DNA of 21,684 bases from Apostichopus californicus (Eukaryota; Echinodermata; Holothuroidea; Aspidochirotida; Stichopodidae): NCBI GenBank assembly GCA_020650975.1, contig JAIPMN010045355.1:1-21684 (forward strand). Direction: 5' to 3'. Under the pieces are notes generated by a model. It worked only from the letters and a program-made list of their open reading frames with translations. It was not told the DNA's origin and ran no database searches. The position numbers and the translations under genes were made by a program. Positions 1 to 10,985 of the stretch are shown in pieces (position 1 is the stretch's first letter; every line of letters begins with the position of its first letter).

Positions 1-1009
1 ATATACATAGGGCATCAGTGTAATGAGTACATAGAAGATTAATATGTAGAACATAATTCTTACCTCAACCCATTTAAGGTGAATGAAATAAATTTTCAAT
101 CAATATGGTTATTATCTGTAAATTTGGTGAGATTAAAATGCTGGTAAACCATGAAATTTCAAAAGAAGCAGTTCAAGAAATCTTTCAATAAATGTTTCAG
201 ACATGTGATCTCATGAGGGACAGTAAAGAGTAGACCTTTGGCTTAAAATGATCAAAAGCTATTAATTTGCAGTATCAAAGCTACTGTTGCTATGTAAACA
301 TTTGCTCTCAAATTTGTCTTATAATAACAATATGTGGAATGGCTCATTAAGGTTAGTTTGAAAACAACCTGAATCAAACTACTCCAAGGTAAAACTTGCC
401 AAATTTTGTTAACGATCTTTGATTTTGCACACCTGTGTTGATTTTACTATGAAACTGATGTAAAAAGAAATCAGCTGTAAATCTATTAAAACTTCTTTGT
501 ACATGTTTTTTCTTTTGACATGAATGAAGGGATTCAACAACTAATTTGGCTTTAATAATTCCAGAGGACGATATTTTGTCAAGTTGCTTCACTGAAAAAT
601 GATTCACATTTGCGAGGTCCTCACTCTCTTCACAACTGCTCAAAGGATTCAAAACATAAACACAATGTTGGTAGATCCTGGCTTCCATCAGAGTCAATAG
701 AAAAGTCACAGAACAAAAACTGTAAAGTTTTGTAATGCAAAATTATCAGTAACTATAAAACTAGTCTTTGAACATTGAAAATTCTTCAGCCAATACCCAA
801 ATACAATTGAATATTCACATATTGGGGAGTTCTAGATGCTGATATGGCTGAAAATATTCTTGAAACAATAAGTTGAGACTTTGCATGTGTCATTTTTTCG
901 ACAGGAAATGTCATTCAAGGTATGACAGTGGAAAGAGATGTTCAATGACTCCAAGTTTCAATGACCATACACGAATAAACACCTCGATTCGTGATGGATG
1001 AAGTTAATT
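1..1009. other. Downstream flank of WBP11, no supported gene
   Basis: This stretch lies beyond the probable WBP11 3' end. The longest open frame is a 111-codon minus-strand frame at 374-709 that begins with Met and ends in Val-Val. It has no recognisable domain, no membrane segment and no convincing splice sites, so I do not call it a gene. No tandem array or mobile-element end was seen here. Confidence 0.4.
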
Positions 1010-1015
1010 TTTAAT
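1010..1015 (-). other. Candidate polyadenylation signal of WBP11 (ATTAAA)
   Basis: Read on the minus strand, this is ATTAAA, the commonest variant of the poly(A) hexamer, about 275 bases after the WBP11 stop codon. I found no canonical AATAAA on the minus strand closer to the stop. The assignment rests on position and motif only. Confidence 0.3.
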
Positions 1016-1289
1016 AAACTGCATATAGCTCTATGCATGTGTTCCTCACCACACTTCTGAGAATGAACACCACTCCCAGTAGAGACTGACTGTTTACATT
1101 AATATCAACATAGTGTACTAAACTACCCGCTCTCTTGCCTCCAGCGACTATTCAAGGAGCAAATTATACTTTTAACACCTTACTGAGCTAACAACTCATC
1201 TTCTTCCTCCCTGGTACAATCAGATCCATATGCATGATTTTACTCTGAAATTCAGTCTTCTTCTTCTTCAATTACTAAAAAGTTTCTCT

Positions 1290-2203
1290 TCACAGCAATC
1301 CTGACATCTCGTCCATAAATTTCAGATATGCGTCCTCTTTGTTCGGCCCTTGTGCTGTCGGAGCTGGAGCCTTCTTGGTCGGTATCATCTCCTTGATGGG
1401 TTCGTTCACCTTTCCTCCTCTGATCTTTCCTTTTCCGTCCCTCTTGATCCTCAGCGAGGTCGGCATGAATCGGGTCACGTCCGCCTGTAGGTTCCTCAGC
1501 TGTGGTTTGGCCTCGATGGTGGCCGAAGACCTCTGTTCTTCTGGTTCGTCGTCTTTAGACGGTATCCTGATGCTGGGTGGTGCGCTCAGAACGTTAGGAT
1601 TCATTGGACCGGTTGGTCCGGCCATACGAGGCAGAGCACCGGGCCTTGGCAGGGGTATCATGTGTGGGGGGATTCTAGGCACTGGGCCTCCCCTTGCAAT
1701 AGGTGGTGCACCAGGAGGAGGGCCAGGGGGAGCAGTGGGGGGTCTTCCGGGTGGAGGTCCTGGGGGAATCATTCTGGGTGGCGGTGGAACCCCTCCTAAT
1801 GGTGGTGGGGGTCTGAAGTTGGGAGGGAGTGGTATTCCTGCTGGGAACCCTGGAGGTACACCAGCAGGTGGACCAGGGGGTCTAACCAGCCCTGGAGGTA
1901 GACCAGAAGGAGGTCCAGGTATCCTCATTACCTCCTCCCCTCTCTCACTACCCTTATCTCTCCTACCTCCATCTGTTGGCATTTCATCGTCTTCATCTTC
2001 ATCACTGGAACTAGCATCCTCCTTCTCCTCCTCCTCCTCCTCTGCCCCATGTTTCTCCTTGCTAAAGCTGCTGGTGTCCAGCTGTCCGGCCATCTTCAGC
2101 ATACGAGCCTGTAAGGCAGACATCCCCGGCGGTATCCTCTCTTCATCATCTTCCTCTTCGCCTTCTTTCGTGTCGTCGGCAAAGCGGACGCTCCTCTTCT
2201 TTC
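1290..2203 (-). CDS. WBP11: WBP11 exon 10: PP1-docking motif and C-terminal proline-rich tail
   Basis: The last exon gives residues 322-624. It begins GKKRSVRFADD, where R-S-V-R-F fits the RVxF protein phosphatase 1 docking motif and matches the vertebrate SVRFAD. Next come LQARMLKMAGQ (conserved), an acidic stretch, and about 110 residues of Pro/Gly repeats including PPGPPPGRPP, a PGR-type WW ligand. The end, ATIEAKPQLRN...TRFMPTSLRIKR...FMDEMSGLL, is conserved with vertebrates. The high GC and Gly/Pro codons also keep the opposite strand open for about 313 codons; that frame is a shadow. Confidence 0.95.
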
Positions 2204-5200
2204 CTGACGGTGGGAAGAAAAAAGGTTGCAAAACTGTGTCAGTAAAGGAATCGAATCTGATTTGCACTTTACAAGGGTGACACCATCAAACTACAGCATT
2301 CTTAACTACTGTGATTTGTGTACCTTAAAGTTTTTCAAGTCAGATAACTCAAGTTTCTTACCCTGACTTTTGCATAACTATTCAGCCAATACAAAGCTGG
2401 AAATGTTATATTTTCTAGTCTATTCTCAAGACAACTCTCCTCCCCGAATCCCACCTCTGCCTTAATTTATCCTCCTCCTCATCCCACCCTCACTCCACCA
2501 TTCACCATACTCTGGTATTTTCTCTTTCTACATTTTTCTTACCCTGAGGCTGCTCATCCTCATTCTCATCTTCATCACTAGATGTATTTGGACTTTTGTT
2601 AACATCTTCCTTCACCCCATCTTCATCTTCGCTGCTGTCATCTTCATCATCGGTCTCCATCTCCTCACCATCTTCCTCACCTTCCTTTCTCTTCATCAAA
2701 TCTTCCAATTCTCTCTCATCTGCAAGAAAGAAGCAGGAACAGTGTCTTAGTTTGGAGTTTTATATGGAGGGGGGGGGGGGCATATTAAACAATTAAACTT
2801 ACACATCATCCTTTTCAACATTGCACGTTGAATATCTACAATCTGGTAGCACCATATCCAACCATCAAAGTAATGATGAGGTACCTAAAAATATACTCTG
2901 TTACTTTCATTCACCAAATTGAATCAGGAATTGTGGGAATCAGGCACCAAACACAACAATCAAAGGAAGGATGAGGTACCTAAATGCATATGCTGTAACT
3001 TTAATTCACAAAAATTCAACTTAAAAACCCTTTCACATGCTATAGCAAAACAATAACATCATACGGGACATACAAATCTTACCACATTGCAATTAAACTT
3101 TAATAAAATGCTCTAATTTGGAGCAAACGGTTACCGACTTGAAGATCTCTTCAGTCAGGTTCAGGAGTACATCCAACTACAAATAAATGCTACATTGCTT
3201 GGCCAAAAAGGCTACATACAAAACACAGTTAGACTGATAGGCTATCACTGTTTGAAAAGTCAAAACCACTGAAAATAATGTGAAAATGAAAGGTCCTGCA
3301 GTGAGTGATAAGAAATCTCCATCTCATTCTGCCCATTATCCCTTTCTTTAATAAGTAAACAGTTGTCTTTCTCATTAATCTCTAATTTATGCATAATTAG
3401 ATGAATGAAATCCACATACACATGCACTTTGTAAACTGAGTGAAATATTATTTTCATTCCATCTTGTTCCTACGGTATAAAATGTTTGACGTTGTTTATA
3501 TATTTTCGAGACACTGTTGGTGAATGTTTCGTATTTTCTTTTACCTTCATCATCAGATTCATCATCTTCAAAAGTTTCTCTAATAATTTCTTCTTTCCTC
3601 TTCACTTCCTTCTTTGACCTCTTGAGGGGTTCCTCTACATGCGGAGGAAATCCTGGTGGGGGTCCAGGGGGTCTTCTCCCATCTGGCAAGGAGTACGGCC
3701 ATCCAAGAATAGGCATAACAGGTTGAGGGCGATAGGTGACTGGTGGAAGTATGGGAGGTGGTATCGGAGGGGGAGGCATCATGCCTGGTAAGGGTATGCT
3801 GCAAAAAAGACCATTATTGTCCAGTAAGGACAGTTTTTGCTGTATAAAAACTGTACAGTCATGTCATGCTTCAAAGCACTTATACTGACAGTATGAGCAG
3901 TATGGATTATCCTGTTTATTTAGATAAAAATTAAGGAACTGTTTATACTGGTAGAATGAGTGCTCTGAAGTAGGATAGGGGAGGACAGTATGGAGTGGTA
4001 TTAGCATTCACTAATTCACCCAACTTGCTGGCATGATCATTGACAAATATTATTGTTCATATGACAGGAGTACATTTATTAATTTTATCATTGCACAGAT
4101 ATTAATGTTCATATGATAGGAGTATATTAATTAATTTTATCATCACGATATTACTGTTCATATGACAAGAGTAAATTTATTAATTTTATCATCACAGATA
4201 TTATTGTTCATATGAAAGGAGTATATTTATAAATTGTAAAGGTAAAAAACTGCATGTTGAATCACCTAAAGTGGCATTCTATTTTTTTTCTCTTTTTGTT
4301 GAAAACTATTTTGTTGGTAAAACTGAACAAGAGACATGCAGCACACTTAATGCACATAAAGGTAAAAAGGTTTATGATTCCTTCTTGTTCTTCAATTTCG
4401 AAGTATGAGCCGATGTACGACAGTCCGACCAAAATAGGATTTTTAAATGCAGTATCCATAGTGATTTTTAACATATTCCACATAAAATTCATTCTTTAAT
4501 TTAAAAAATATTCCTTTCACTCCATATCTACAACACATAAACGAGAGGATGAAAAGCATTGGGAATGTCCTTGATCATCCCATAATGTATTATATAGAGC
4601 GATGTGTGTAAAATTAAACTCTTAATGCCCTTCTACTGCATTCTCTAATGGAATGAGCTGTGCACAGAAAGCAGTGTCACCACTTTGGGTCTTTGGGTGA
4701 TGAGCCTCTGTTTTTTGCCAAAACATTCAACTCCTCAACAGTGACAGCAAAATACCCTAATAGTTTGTAAGCTGTAACTTCTTTGTATATAATTTCATCA
4801 CTGCCAGAATTGTCTTCACTCAGCATTGTTTACTATATTTTCAAAGAGCCAACTCATATCAATACATGAGAATTTTTTGCCATTTATTTTAATACATATA
4901 TCTTTACACCTTTGAAAAAATCCATTTCCAAATATATCTTCAGACGAGGTTTCTTCCAGGATCCATTTTATAATAATCACGGATACTGAACAGACGATCA
5001 GGACTCATACAACTTCACTTACTCGTATATTGGTGGCGGGTGTTTGAGGATAGAGGGCGGCGGTAGTGTTCCGGGGAGAGGAATATCTTGCAACAAAGGA
5101 ATGATTGATGGTGCTAGAAAATAGAAAGAGAATTAGGAAACCACAGTCATAATGTTAACATCTCATCCACTCATAACAATGCAACAACTAATATAATATA

Positions 5201-8200
5201 AAGTTTTGAATAGAAAAGACAATAACAGGATGAGAAATTTCTAAGGATCACAAATATTATATGGCTAAACTAGAATGAACCATTAAACATTACAAGATAA
5301 CACAATCATATCATTGCATTATTAATCAATATTCTGTTTAATATATTCATCTTTTTTCTTTCTACTCTAGCTCCTTAAATAATAATCCTAATAATAACAA
5401 CAGTATGAAAAGTATAGAAATATAAGTTAATTGAAAGCAATAAATCCATGAAAAAGTTAAGGAAGGACAAAGACAGAAAACTGCCCTTGTATTTAATAAT
5501 AACTGCTGATGAGCAAAAAATATTAAAATATGAAATTTGAAGCTCACCATTTAATGTTTCTGGAAGGGGAATCATTTCGACGTTCACCTGTCTGGCATCT
5601 CTGATTGCCTCTGAGAAAAGGAAGTGAGAGTAAACAGAAATGGCTTGTTATTTATTAATAAAAATCAACAAATTAATAGAAAAATAATCAGTAGAATGAT
5701 GACCCCAAAAAGTGAGATTCAATTTGTCAGTTAAAGCAAGGTACTGTATGTTCTGTGCTGACTGTTGAATGATTGAGTTTTATTGACTTTTCATGATCAG
5801 AACTTCTTTTTTAAAGAACATCTATTCTAGAACCACTGGAAAATGCTCATGAATATATGTTGTTTCGTAATTAAGAGACGTACTGAGCATCTACATGTTA
5901 GAAAGGGAAACCGTCTCAACACAAGGAACATTAACAACAAATTGATTATTAGAATAAATTATGAGAAAAATTTATGGCCAATAATTTGACCTTTGAGCAG
6001 TTTTAAGTGTTCTACTTTTCTTATCTTCTACAATGGTAGCTGAGCCACATGATATAGAAACAGTGATTTAAAGGAAAATAATTAATTGAGATGACAACTC
6101 TGATCATGAAAAAAGATAAAAGAAAATGTTAAACTTACACCAAAAGTGTCTCAAACAAAAAGGGCAGTTATTACCATATTACCTTTGACATCACACCGAT
6201 AAAATCTCATAACCTGAGTTAATGACACTGCCCTCTATTGAATTGGAAACGGTCTTATTAAGTTTGAAGTAATCTGGATATTTTCTCACCAAACTTTTTG
6301 ACTTTTTCTGATCTTTTCTTCTCGTACTCCCTCTCCATCTTTCTGTATTCATCGTATCTCTCAGGTTCTTCTTTTTGCTACAAAAAAAAAATGAAAATGA
6401 AAAAATTTAAGATAATAAAATACTCATGTAACAATGTTCTAAATACAGATCTAAACAGGTGTGAAGTAAGACCTGATTGCATGTACAAACTAGAGTAGTC
6501 ATGCTGTAAAATTTGTATCTTGCTTTGGCCATCAGTTTTGACAACTATGGATCAATAAGCCTTTTTGAAGTTAACCAATGGAAAAGATCATCACACAATT
6601 GGTCAAAAGGTGAATCGGTAACTTTGACAAAACTTTTCAAGTCGTAGACATTTCAAATTCTGCATATGTATATTAATATGTTTTTTTTTTAGGGCCCGTA
6701 TATCACTGGACAAGTCAATTGATATATCGCTGTCGGACTCAACCATTAATTATCAGTTTACACAATAAACGGTATCATCCACATCATGCCAAAATGGAGA
6801 AGTTTTAAAAGAAGAATTATTCATACAGTATATAATATTTCCACTGTGGAAAGTTGGCTATCTAGAGCAACTTTTTTGTACGAAAAGTGTTCTCCCATTG
6901 CCAAAGCAAAATGATCAGAAATGATATACAGGTCCCACAAGCCAACAATATTTTCCACATTAAACAATAAATGAAAAATGGTAGCGCAAAAAATTGGTGA
7001 CCTGGAAGAAGATGGACATATAAAAATGTATTTGCTTTTTAATAAATAACATGAAATTGAAATGAGGACTGCAACACTGGAATTCTGTATCTGTTTGTGA
7101 TATGACATGAAGACATTTTTGAAATCACCTCCCTAAAACTATCAACAAAAAAAAACATTTCACCAAGCACTTTGGCAGAAGCAAAAAATCTGCACAGTAC
7201 TATTCAGAATGACAATATATTGATAGAATAATGCAGTCGAGTAGTTGGAATGAAATGTCTTTGACATAACTGCGGCCTGTTCTGCAACCGGTCAGTCTCC
7301 TAATTATTTGTAGAGATTCAAAAGACTCACAAAGAAACGCAAGACTCTCTCAAAAGTTTCCTTGATCTTCTTTCTCTTTTCCCTGATGACTTTCTCGTTC
7401 ACATCAGTTTTACTTTCTGGATTCAGTTCTAGAGAGCAAAGACAAAATGTAGATCAAGTTTACAGCAAAATCAATGTTCTGCAAGTATATCTCCTATTCT
7501 TGAATGGTTGACTCTGGCAAATTTTTAATCTCAAAATAATAAGAAAAAATATTCAGTCTGTGTTTTCTCTTCGACAGGCTCAGAACAACAATAACTCAAT
7601 TCCTTGAACGCTTAATATAATGTTCTGTAGGCAACTGGCCCATTCTGATGCCCAATGCAGGACTGATATTAAAGGGTGAGTGGTAGTATGGGAGAACTTA
7701 CTATCTTTTGGACTTGATGCCTGATGGACAGCAAGAGTTTAAGTTACAAACATTGAGTGAAATCTTCATTAATACAAAGTAACCTTGCTGGACAACATAC
7801 TTTCCAGTTTTATCAACCTTACAAGAAGGATCAGGTTACACCAGGGACACAAAGCAAGATTTCTTACAAAGTCAAACATGCCAATGTTGTTATTAATTAA
7901 ACATTATATTTCCATACCAGTTCCTGCATATTATGGAGCCCTAGCAAAGTTGACCAATATTCAGTCCTTTCACCAAGAAACAGCTCAACAAGATTGTATG
8001 TAGCTCCAGACAATATACAGTTATTCTCTCTGAACTGGATGACCGTATGAAACAACTTCATTAATGCTCTAATTAAAATTACATTTCCCTCAAATGTTCT
8101 CTAACTTCCCTACATACTTCCCTAAAATACCCAATAAGACTGCACACCAACTCACCTTGTTCGTCAAGTAGTTCTAGATCTTGTATGAGTTGTATGGGAT

Positions 8201-10158
8201 CTTTGGTTCTAAGCACGGCAGCTCGAACTGCCATACGCTGCTTTTTATTCTGTTAATTTTAACAAGGTAACAAGGTAAGAAATGAATCCTAATCAATTAC
8301 AGTAATCACAGGGAGAGACCAGGGTGACAGAGAGCTGGAAAATGGCATATATATCGATTTCAAATTCCTCAAAAAACTTATAACACCGATAGTCGTGCTT
8401 TAAGAATCCAACACCACCCACAAATATCACATCAAGTGCAAGAATATTGGTAGGAATATCAAAATAATCTGCCAATGCAAGCCTGAATCCTTGATGCAAT
8501 CACCAAGTATGTCAATGTCAAAGCTCGTGGCGAGAAAAGTCAACAAGCTCAAGAAAAAGTAACAAGCTCAAGAAGTGATTTGAAATGATTGAGAAATTAC
8601 TTTCACAGAGGAAATTGATTGTGCTAATTAATGCCCACAACTACAGTATCATAAAAAGTGGAGGGATTGCCTCTATGTTTGACAGGTTATCATTGCAGTA
8701 TAGTTATGCGCCTTGAGCACCGTTAAAGGTGGATATGTCTGCGCTTTATAAATCCTCAATATAATTTTTTATTATCATAAAACGTTTCCAAACTGAGATT
8801 AGAGTAACTATATTTCTTCAACTGACTACTTCATGTGTACCCATTTAGTGACTGCTCTTTTACAATTCAAACTAGGAATGTTTGAACTCCTAAAAAGGAC
8901 ACCAAATTTTTTTGTGTAATTCAGATCAGAAATAACACCTTAACCAGTTCAGACTATTCACTGCTAAAATTCAACAAGCGTCATTCTCTATATATGATTT
9001 GTATATTATTCTGTTGCATTTCTTTAAAGGAACTTGCATGTAAAGTACCTTTTTTAATTCTCTTTTTCTGGCTTGTTTTCCTGAAGAAAAAAAAAAGAAG
9101 ACAGCATTGAGAGTGTTAGGACAAGATGAAGCATTTCTCACCATGACAGGAATACAGTAGATGGTCATCAGGAAGGTTAATTTAAACACTGTAATAATTG
9201 CCTACAATTGACATATAGCCAGGCTAGGCTTTGTTAACTTAAATGTTAACTTAGCCTTAAATCTCCCAACTCCCCTACCCCATCCCATGTTGATGTTATG
9301 GGTCAGAACCTACACTGTATGTTGAAAGCAAGGGGTAGTATTTGGAATGGTTTGGTGGTTCAATGTTTCAAGGATTTGGTCAAATGCCCAGGTTTTAAAC
9401 ACCTCATCTAAAAACAAGTACTTTGCCGAAAAATAGCTACTTACTTACTAGTGCAACATGGTGCTTTTCATAAGAATTACACAGTATGAAACTATGCAAT
9501 GATTTGAGCTGCCTTCATCTGTGAGTCATGAATGAACAGACTTTGTCTGTGGTTGTAAACAATCATAGGCCTAGCTAAGTTAGGTTCAAGCTGTCTCGAC
9601 GTATGGGAGGGCAAATTGAAATTATTCACGACTTATAGTTATACATATATACAAATTTGGCGATATGCTACTTGCAGAACTGTTCACAAAATTCGGGAAC
9701 GTTCTCATTCCACAGACGGCAAATGAAATTCGAGGACTGTCCCTGTAAATCTGGTCACCTTTTAACTAATAGTTGTTACTTGATACATCTTGTTACTCCT
9801 ATGTGTACGTAAACCTATTCCTGTCTCCAATGTTGGGCAATATGCAATTTCTAATATGCAGGCCACTTATCTGACATTTTACACTAAATACTACTAACTA
9901 AGATCAATCAGGTATAAGTTGGGCTAATCAGGGACATATTGGTAGAACTTTGTCTAACGCACATTAGGCCTAGACTATGGCCTAACGTAGCCTATGCCTA
10001 ATCCATATCTTAGCCTATGCTACTCAAAGCCCAAGTTAGGCTGCTGCAGGCCTTGGACCTAACTGTATGCCATAATGATTACATAAGAACTTACTTGCTT
10101 GATCTGTAGGATTCATATACTTCCCACTCTTCGTGGTATTCATCGACCGCCTGCCCAT
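1290..10158 (-). CDS. WBP11: WW domain-binding protein 11, pre-mRNA splicing factor (10 coding exons)
   Basis: The coding exons on the minus strand are 10095-10158, 9049-9080, 8156-8249, 7331-7428, 6290-6377, 5548-5610, 5023-5113, 3545-3798, 2543-2719 and 1290-2203. Every junction is GT-AG and in phase, giving 624 residues against about 641 in human. The N-terminus (MGRRS, KSGKYMNPTDQA, RKRELKKNKKQRM) is the Wbp11 family domain with basic nuclear-localisation stretches. Next come IPLPETL/DIPLPG segments, a proline-rich block, an acidic block, a PP1-docking RSVRF motif at about 324-328, a long proline-rich tail and a conserved FMDEMSGLL-type end. In the family this protein is nuclear, works in spliceosome activation and binds PQBP1-type WW domains and PP1. 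The start has A at -3 and G at +4. Introns run from 339 to 1224 bases. The identification is secure; the untranslated ends are not defined. Confidence 0.96.
2543..2719 (-). CDS. WBP11: WBP11 exon 9: acidic low-complexity exon
   Basis: Residues 263-320 are almost entirely Glu, Asp and Ser with a few Lys (for example ETDDEDDSSEDEDG), matching the acidic Asp/Ser stretch between the proline blocks in the vertebrate protein. The acceptor is TTTCTTGCAG and the donor is GGTAAGA, with one base carried to the next exon. Many Ser-Asp/Glu pairs would suit CK2 phosphorylation. That is inference from composition. Confidence 0.9.
2866..3010. repeat. Diverged direct duplication in WBP11 intron 8
   Basis: Two copies about 95 bases apart share the core GATGAGGTACCTAAA and surrounding similarity (CAATCAAAG-like lead, then CTGTTACTTTCATTCAC versus CTGTAACTTTAATTCAC). 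They start near 2866 and 2961. This looks like an old local duplication inside intron 8. A run of about a dozen G also sits at about 2769-2780, close to the exon 9 acceptor. Confidence 0.6.
3545..3798 (-). CDS. WBP11: WBP11 exon 8: proline-rich block followed by basic-acidic linker
   Basis: This exon covers residues 178-261. It opens with IPLPGMMPPPP, continues through a PPGPPPGFPP motif of the kind bound by WW domains, then turns basic (KRSKKEVKRKEE) and ends acidic (EDDESDDE). The acceptor is TTTTTTGCAG and the donor is GGTAAAAG. The PPGPPPG core matches the first proline motif of vertebrate WBP11, which is contacted by PQBP1-type WW domains. Confidence 0.92.
4042..4235. repeat. About 50-bp tandem repeat, four copies, in WBP11 intron 7
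   Basis: Four consecutive copies share GATATTATTGTTCATATGA, then AGGAGTAYATTTATT and AATTTTATCATCACA. The GTTCATATGA anchor falls at 4055, 4107, 4156 and 4206, so the spacing is 52, 49 and 50 bases. Copies differ by scattered substitutions. It is a small AT-rich minisatellite inside the longest WBP11 intron (3799-5022). Confidence 0.85.
6290..10158 (-). CDS. WBP11: WBP11 exons 1-5: Wbp11 domain and basic helical region
   Basis: Exons 1 to 5 encode residues 1 to about 125. Residues 1-45 hold the KSGK-MNPTDQ and ARKRELKKNKKQR signatures that define the family, and the dense Lys/Arg run there fits a bipartite nuclear signal. Residues about 64-125 are highly charged (NEKVIREKRKKIKETFERV, then EYRKMEREYEKKR) and look like a long helix or coiled coil. 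Exon 2 is only 32 bases. The intron phases are 1, 0, 1, 0 and 1 in order. Intron 4 (6378-7330) has its acceptor after a run of T. Confidence 0.93.
9963..10066. repeat. Cluster of TAGGCCTA / TAGCCTA words
   Basis: In about 100 bases there are repeated, partly palindromic words: TTAGGCCTAG, TGGCCTAACG, TAGCCTATGCC, TTAGCCTATGC, GTTAGGC and GCAGGCCTTGG. They lie in intron 1 of WBP11, near the exon 1 donor. A second cluster lies at 11930-12190. The words do not form a regular tandem array and their origin is not clear. Confidence 0.5.
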
Positions 10159-10530
10159 TTTGCTGTGTTGTAGGTTCAAAATCTGCTAAAATTACAATAA
10201 ATCACCAAATATTCAGGGTGAGACACAAGCAAATGAAATGCAACAGAGAAAAGCATACATCTCGTGTATTAGTTCTGCGAAATGTTTCATGCGTAGTACC
10301 AAAGAGAGGGCAGTATACACTTTTAGGTCTCAAGTTGATTTTCGGAGAAGAAAAAAATTTGAACATATGCATGTAACCTAAATGTATTTTAGAATACATT
10401 TTAGGGATTGTAACATTTGTAGTGTTGAAAATGTTCAGACAAGATTCGCGCCACACATTCGGATGGAGCAGATGGGGTGTGGGATGGGGACGCACACATC
10501 GATATTTATAGTCACTACGAAACCGATCAA
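10159..10530 (-). promoter_or_regulatory. Probable 5' UTR and promoter region of WBP11
   Basis: Upstream of the WBP11 start codon the minus strand carries TATAAATA at 10503-10510, followed by a CpG-containing segment (10440-10550) richer in CG than its surroundings. A start site near 10475-10480 would leave a 5' UTR of about 320 bases. A possible acceptor (TTTTAGCAG) at about 10185-10190, 28 bases before the ATG, means a spliced leader exon is also possible. There is no direct evidence for either form. Confidence 0.35.
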
Positions 10531-10798
10531 CGTCGTCGCCTACTGCAAGTTTGAACTTTCCAATATTTTAATTTTACCAAAAATTGTGACATTGAGCTTG
10601 GTGAGTGGCCGCAAGCATATGAATAATGGAAGAAATACGGTACATATTGGCATTTTTTTTACAGACATCGCCTGATACCGATCTTATCCAAATAAATTCT
10701 CGTGCAACCGCACCTCATCCCAGTGCCACTCTCATTATGCCGGGCTGTAAACACCAACACCTAAAGGTTATTTGCAACATTTTGCTATGTGGAAACGC

Positions 10799-10810
10799 AA
10801 AAGAAGAAAA
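10799..10810 (-). terminator. RNA polymerase III terminator T-runs after tRNA-Sec
   Basis: On the minus strand, TTTT at 10807-10810 and again at 10799-10802 follow the tRNA-Sec 3' end by about 24 and 32 bases. Runs of four or more T in the coding strand are the standard pol III stop. Runs of this size are common in AT-rich DNA, so the support comes from position. Confidence 0.6.
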
Positions 10811-10833
10811 GTACCTTAATTCTAGTTACGAAG

Positions 10834-10920
10834 CGCCCGAAAGGTGGAATTGAACCACTCTGTCGCTAGACAGCTATAGGTTTGAAGCCTGCACACCACA
10901 CCAGTGAAACTCATCCGGGA
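10834..10920 (-). tRNA. tRNA-Sec: Selenocysteine tRNA, anticodon TCA
   Basis: This 87-base minus-strand segment matches metazoan tRNA-Sec, which inserts selenocysteine at UGA codons, in length and arrangement. It opens CCCGGATGA at position 2. The anticodon loop CTTCAAA is preceded by GTGCAGG and places TCA at 10883-10885. A long variable arm (TAGCTGTCTAGCGACAGAG) and a T arm with GGTTCAATTCC follow, then TTTCGGGC and discriminator G. From the variable arm onward I see no difference from the human gene as I recall it. The 5' half differs: position 1 is T, leaving a T-C mismatch with position 72; the D stem TTTCAC/GTGGTG has wobbles and a T-T mismatch; the anticodon stem has one C-A mismatch. 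One D-stem pair is swapped to C-G, a compensatory change. A TATA box and T-runs support an active gene. A decaying copy is the alternative. Confidence 0.88.
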
Positions 10921-10944
10921 ATTTATAACTTTGGACAGAGTAGA

Positions 10945-10951
10945 TTATATA
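10945..10951 (-). promoter_or_regulatory. TATA box of the tRNA-Sec gene
   Basis: TATATAA on the minus strand lies 25 to 31 bases before the first tRNA base. Animal tRNA-Sec genes are known to use an upstream TATA near -30 plus a proximal sequence element, unlike ordinary tRNA genes. The proximal element would fall in about 10955-10985, but its sequence is lineage-specific and I cannot identify it. A second TATAAAT abuts the gene at 10921-10927, too close to be the functional box. Confidence 0.6.
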
Positions 10952-10985
10952 TGACTAAGATTTGGGACGATGATATAAACTTGGA

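Noticed and set aside
374-709. 111-codon minus-strand open frame
   Set aside because: It has no domain, no splice context and no link to a neighbouring exon; this length occurs by chance.
1339-2280. 313-codon plus-strand open frame
   Set aside because: It is the exact antisense of WBP11 exon 10; Gly/Pro and Ser runs mirror the sense proline-rich and acidic codons.
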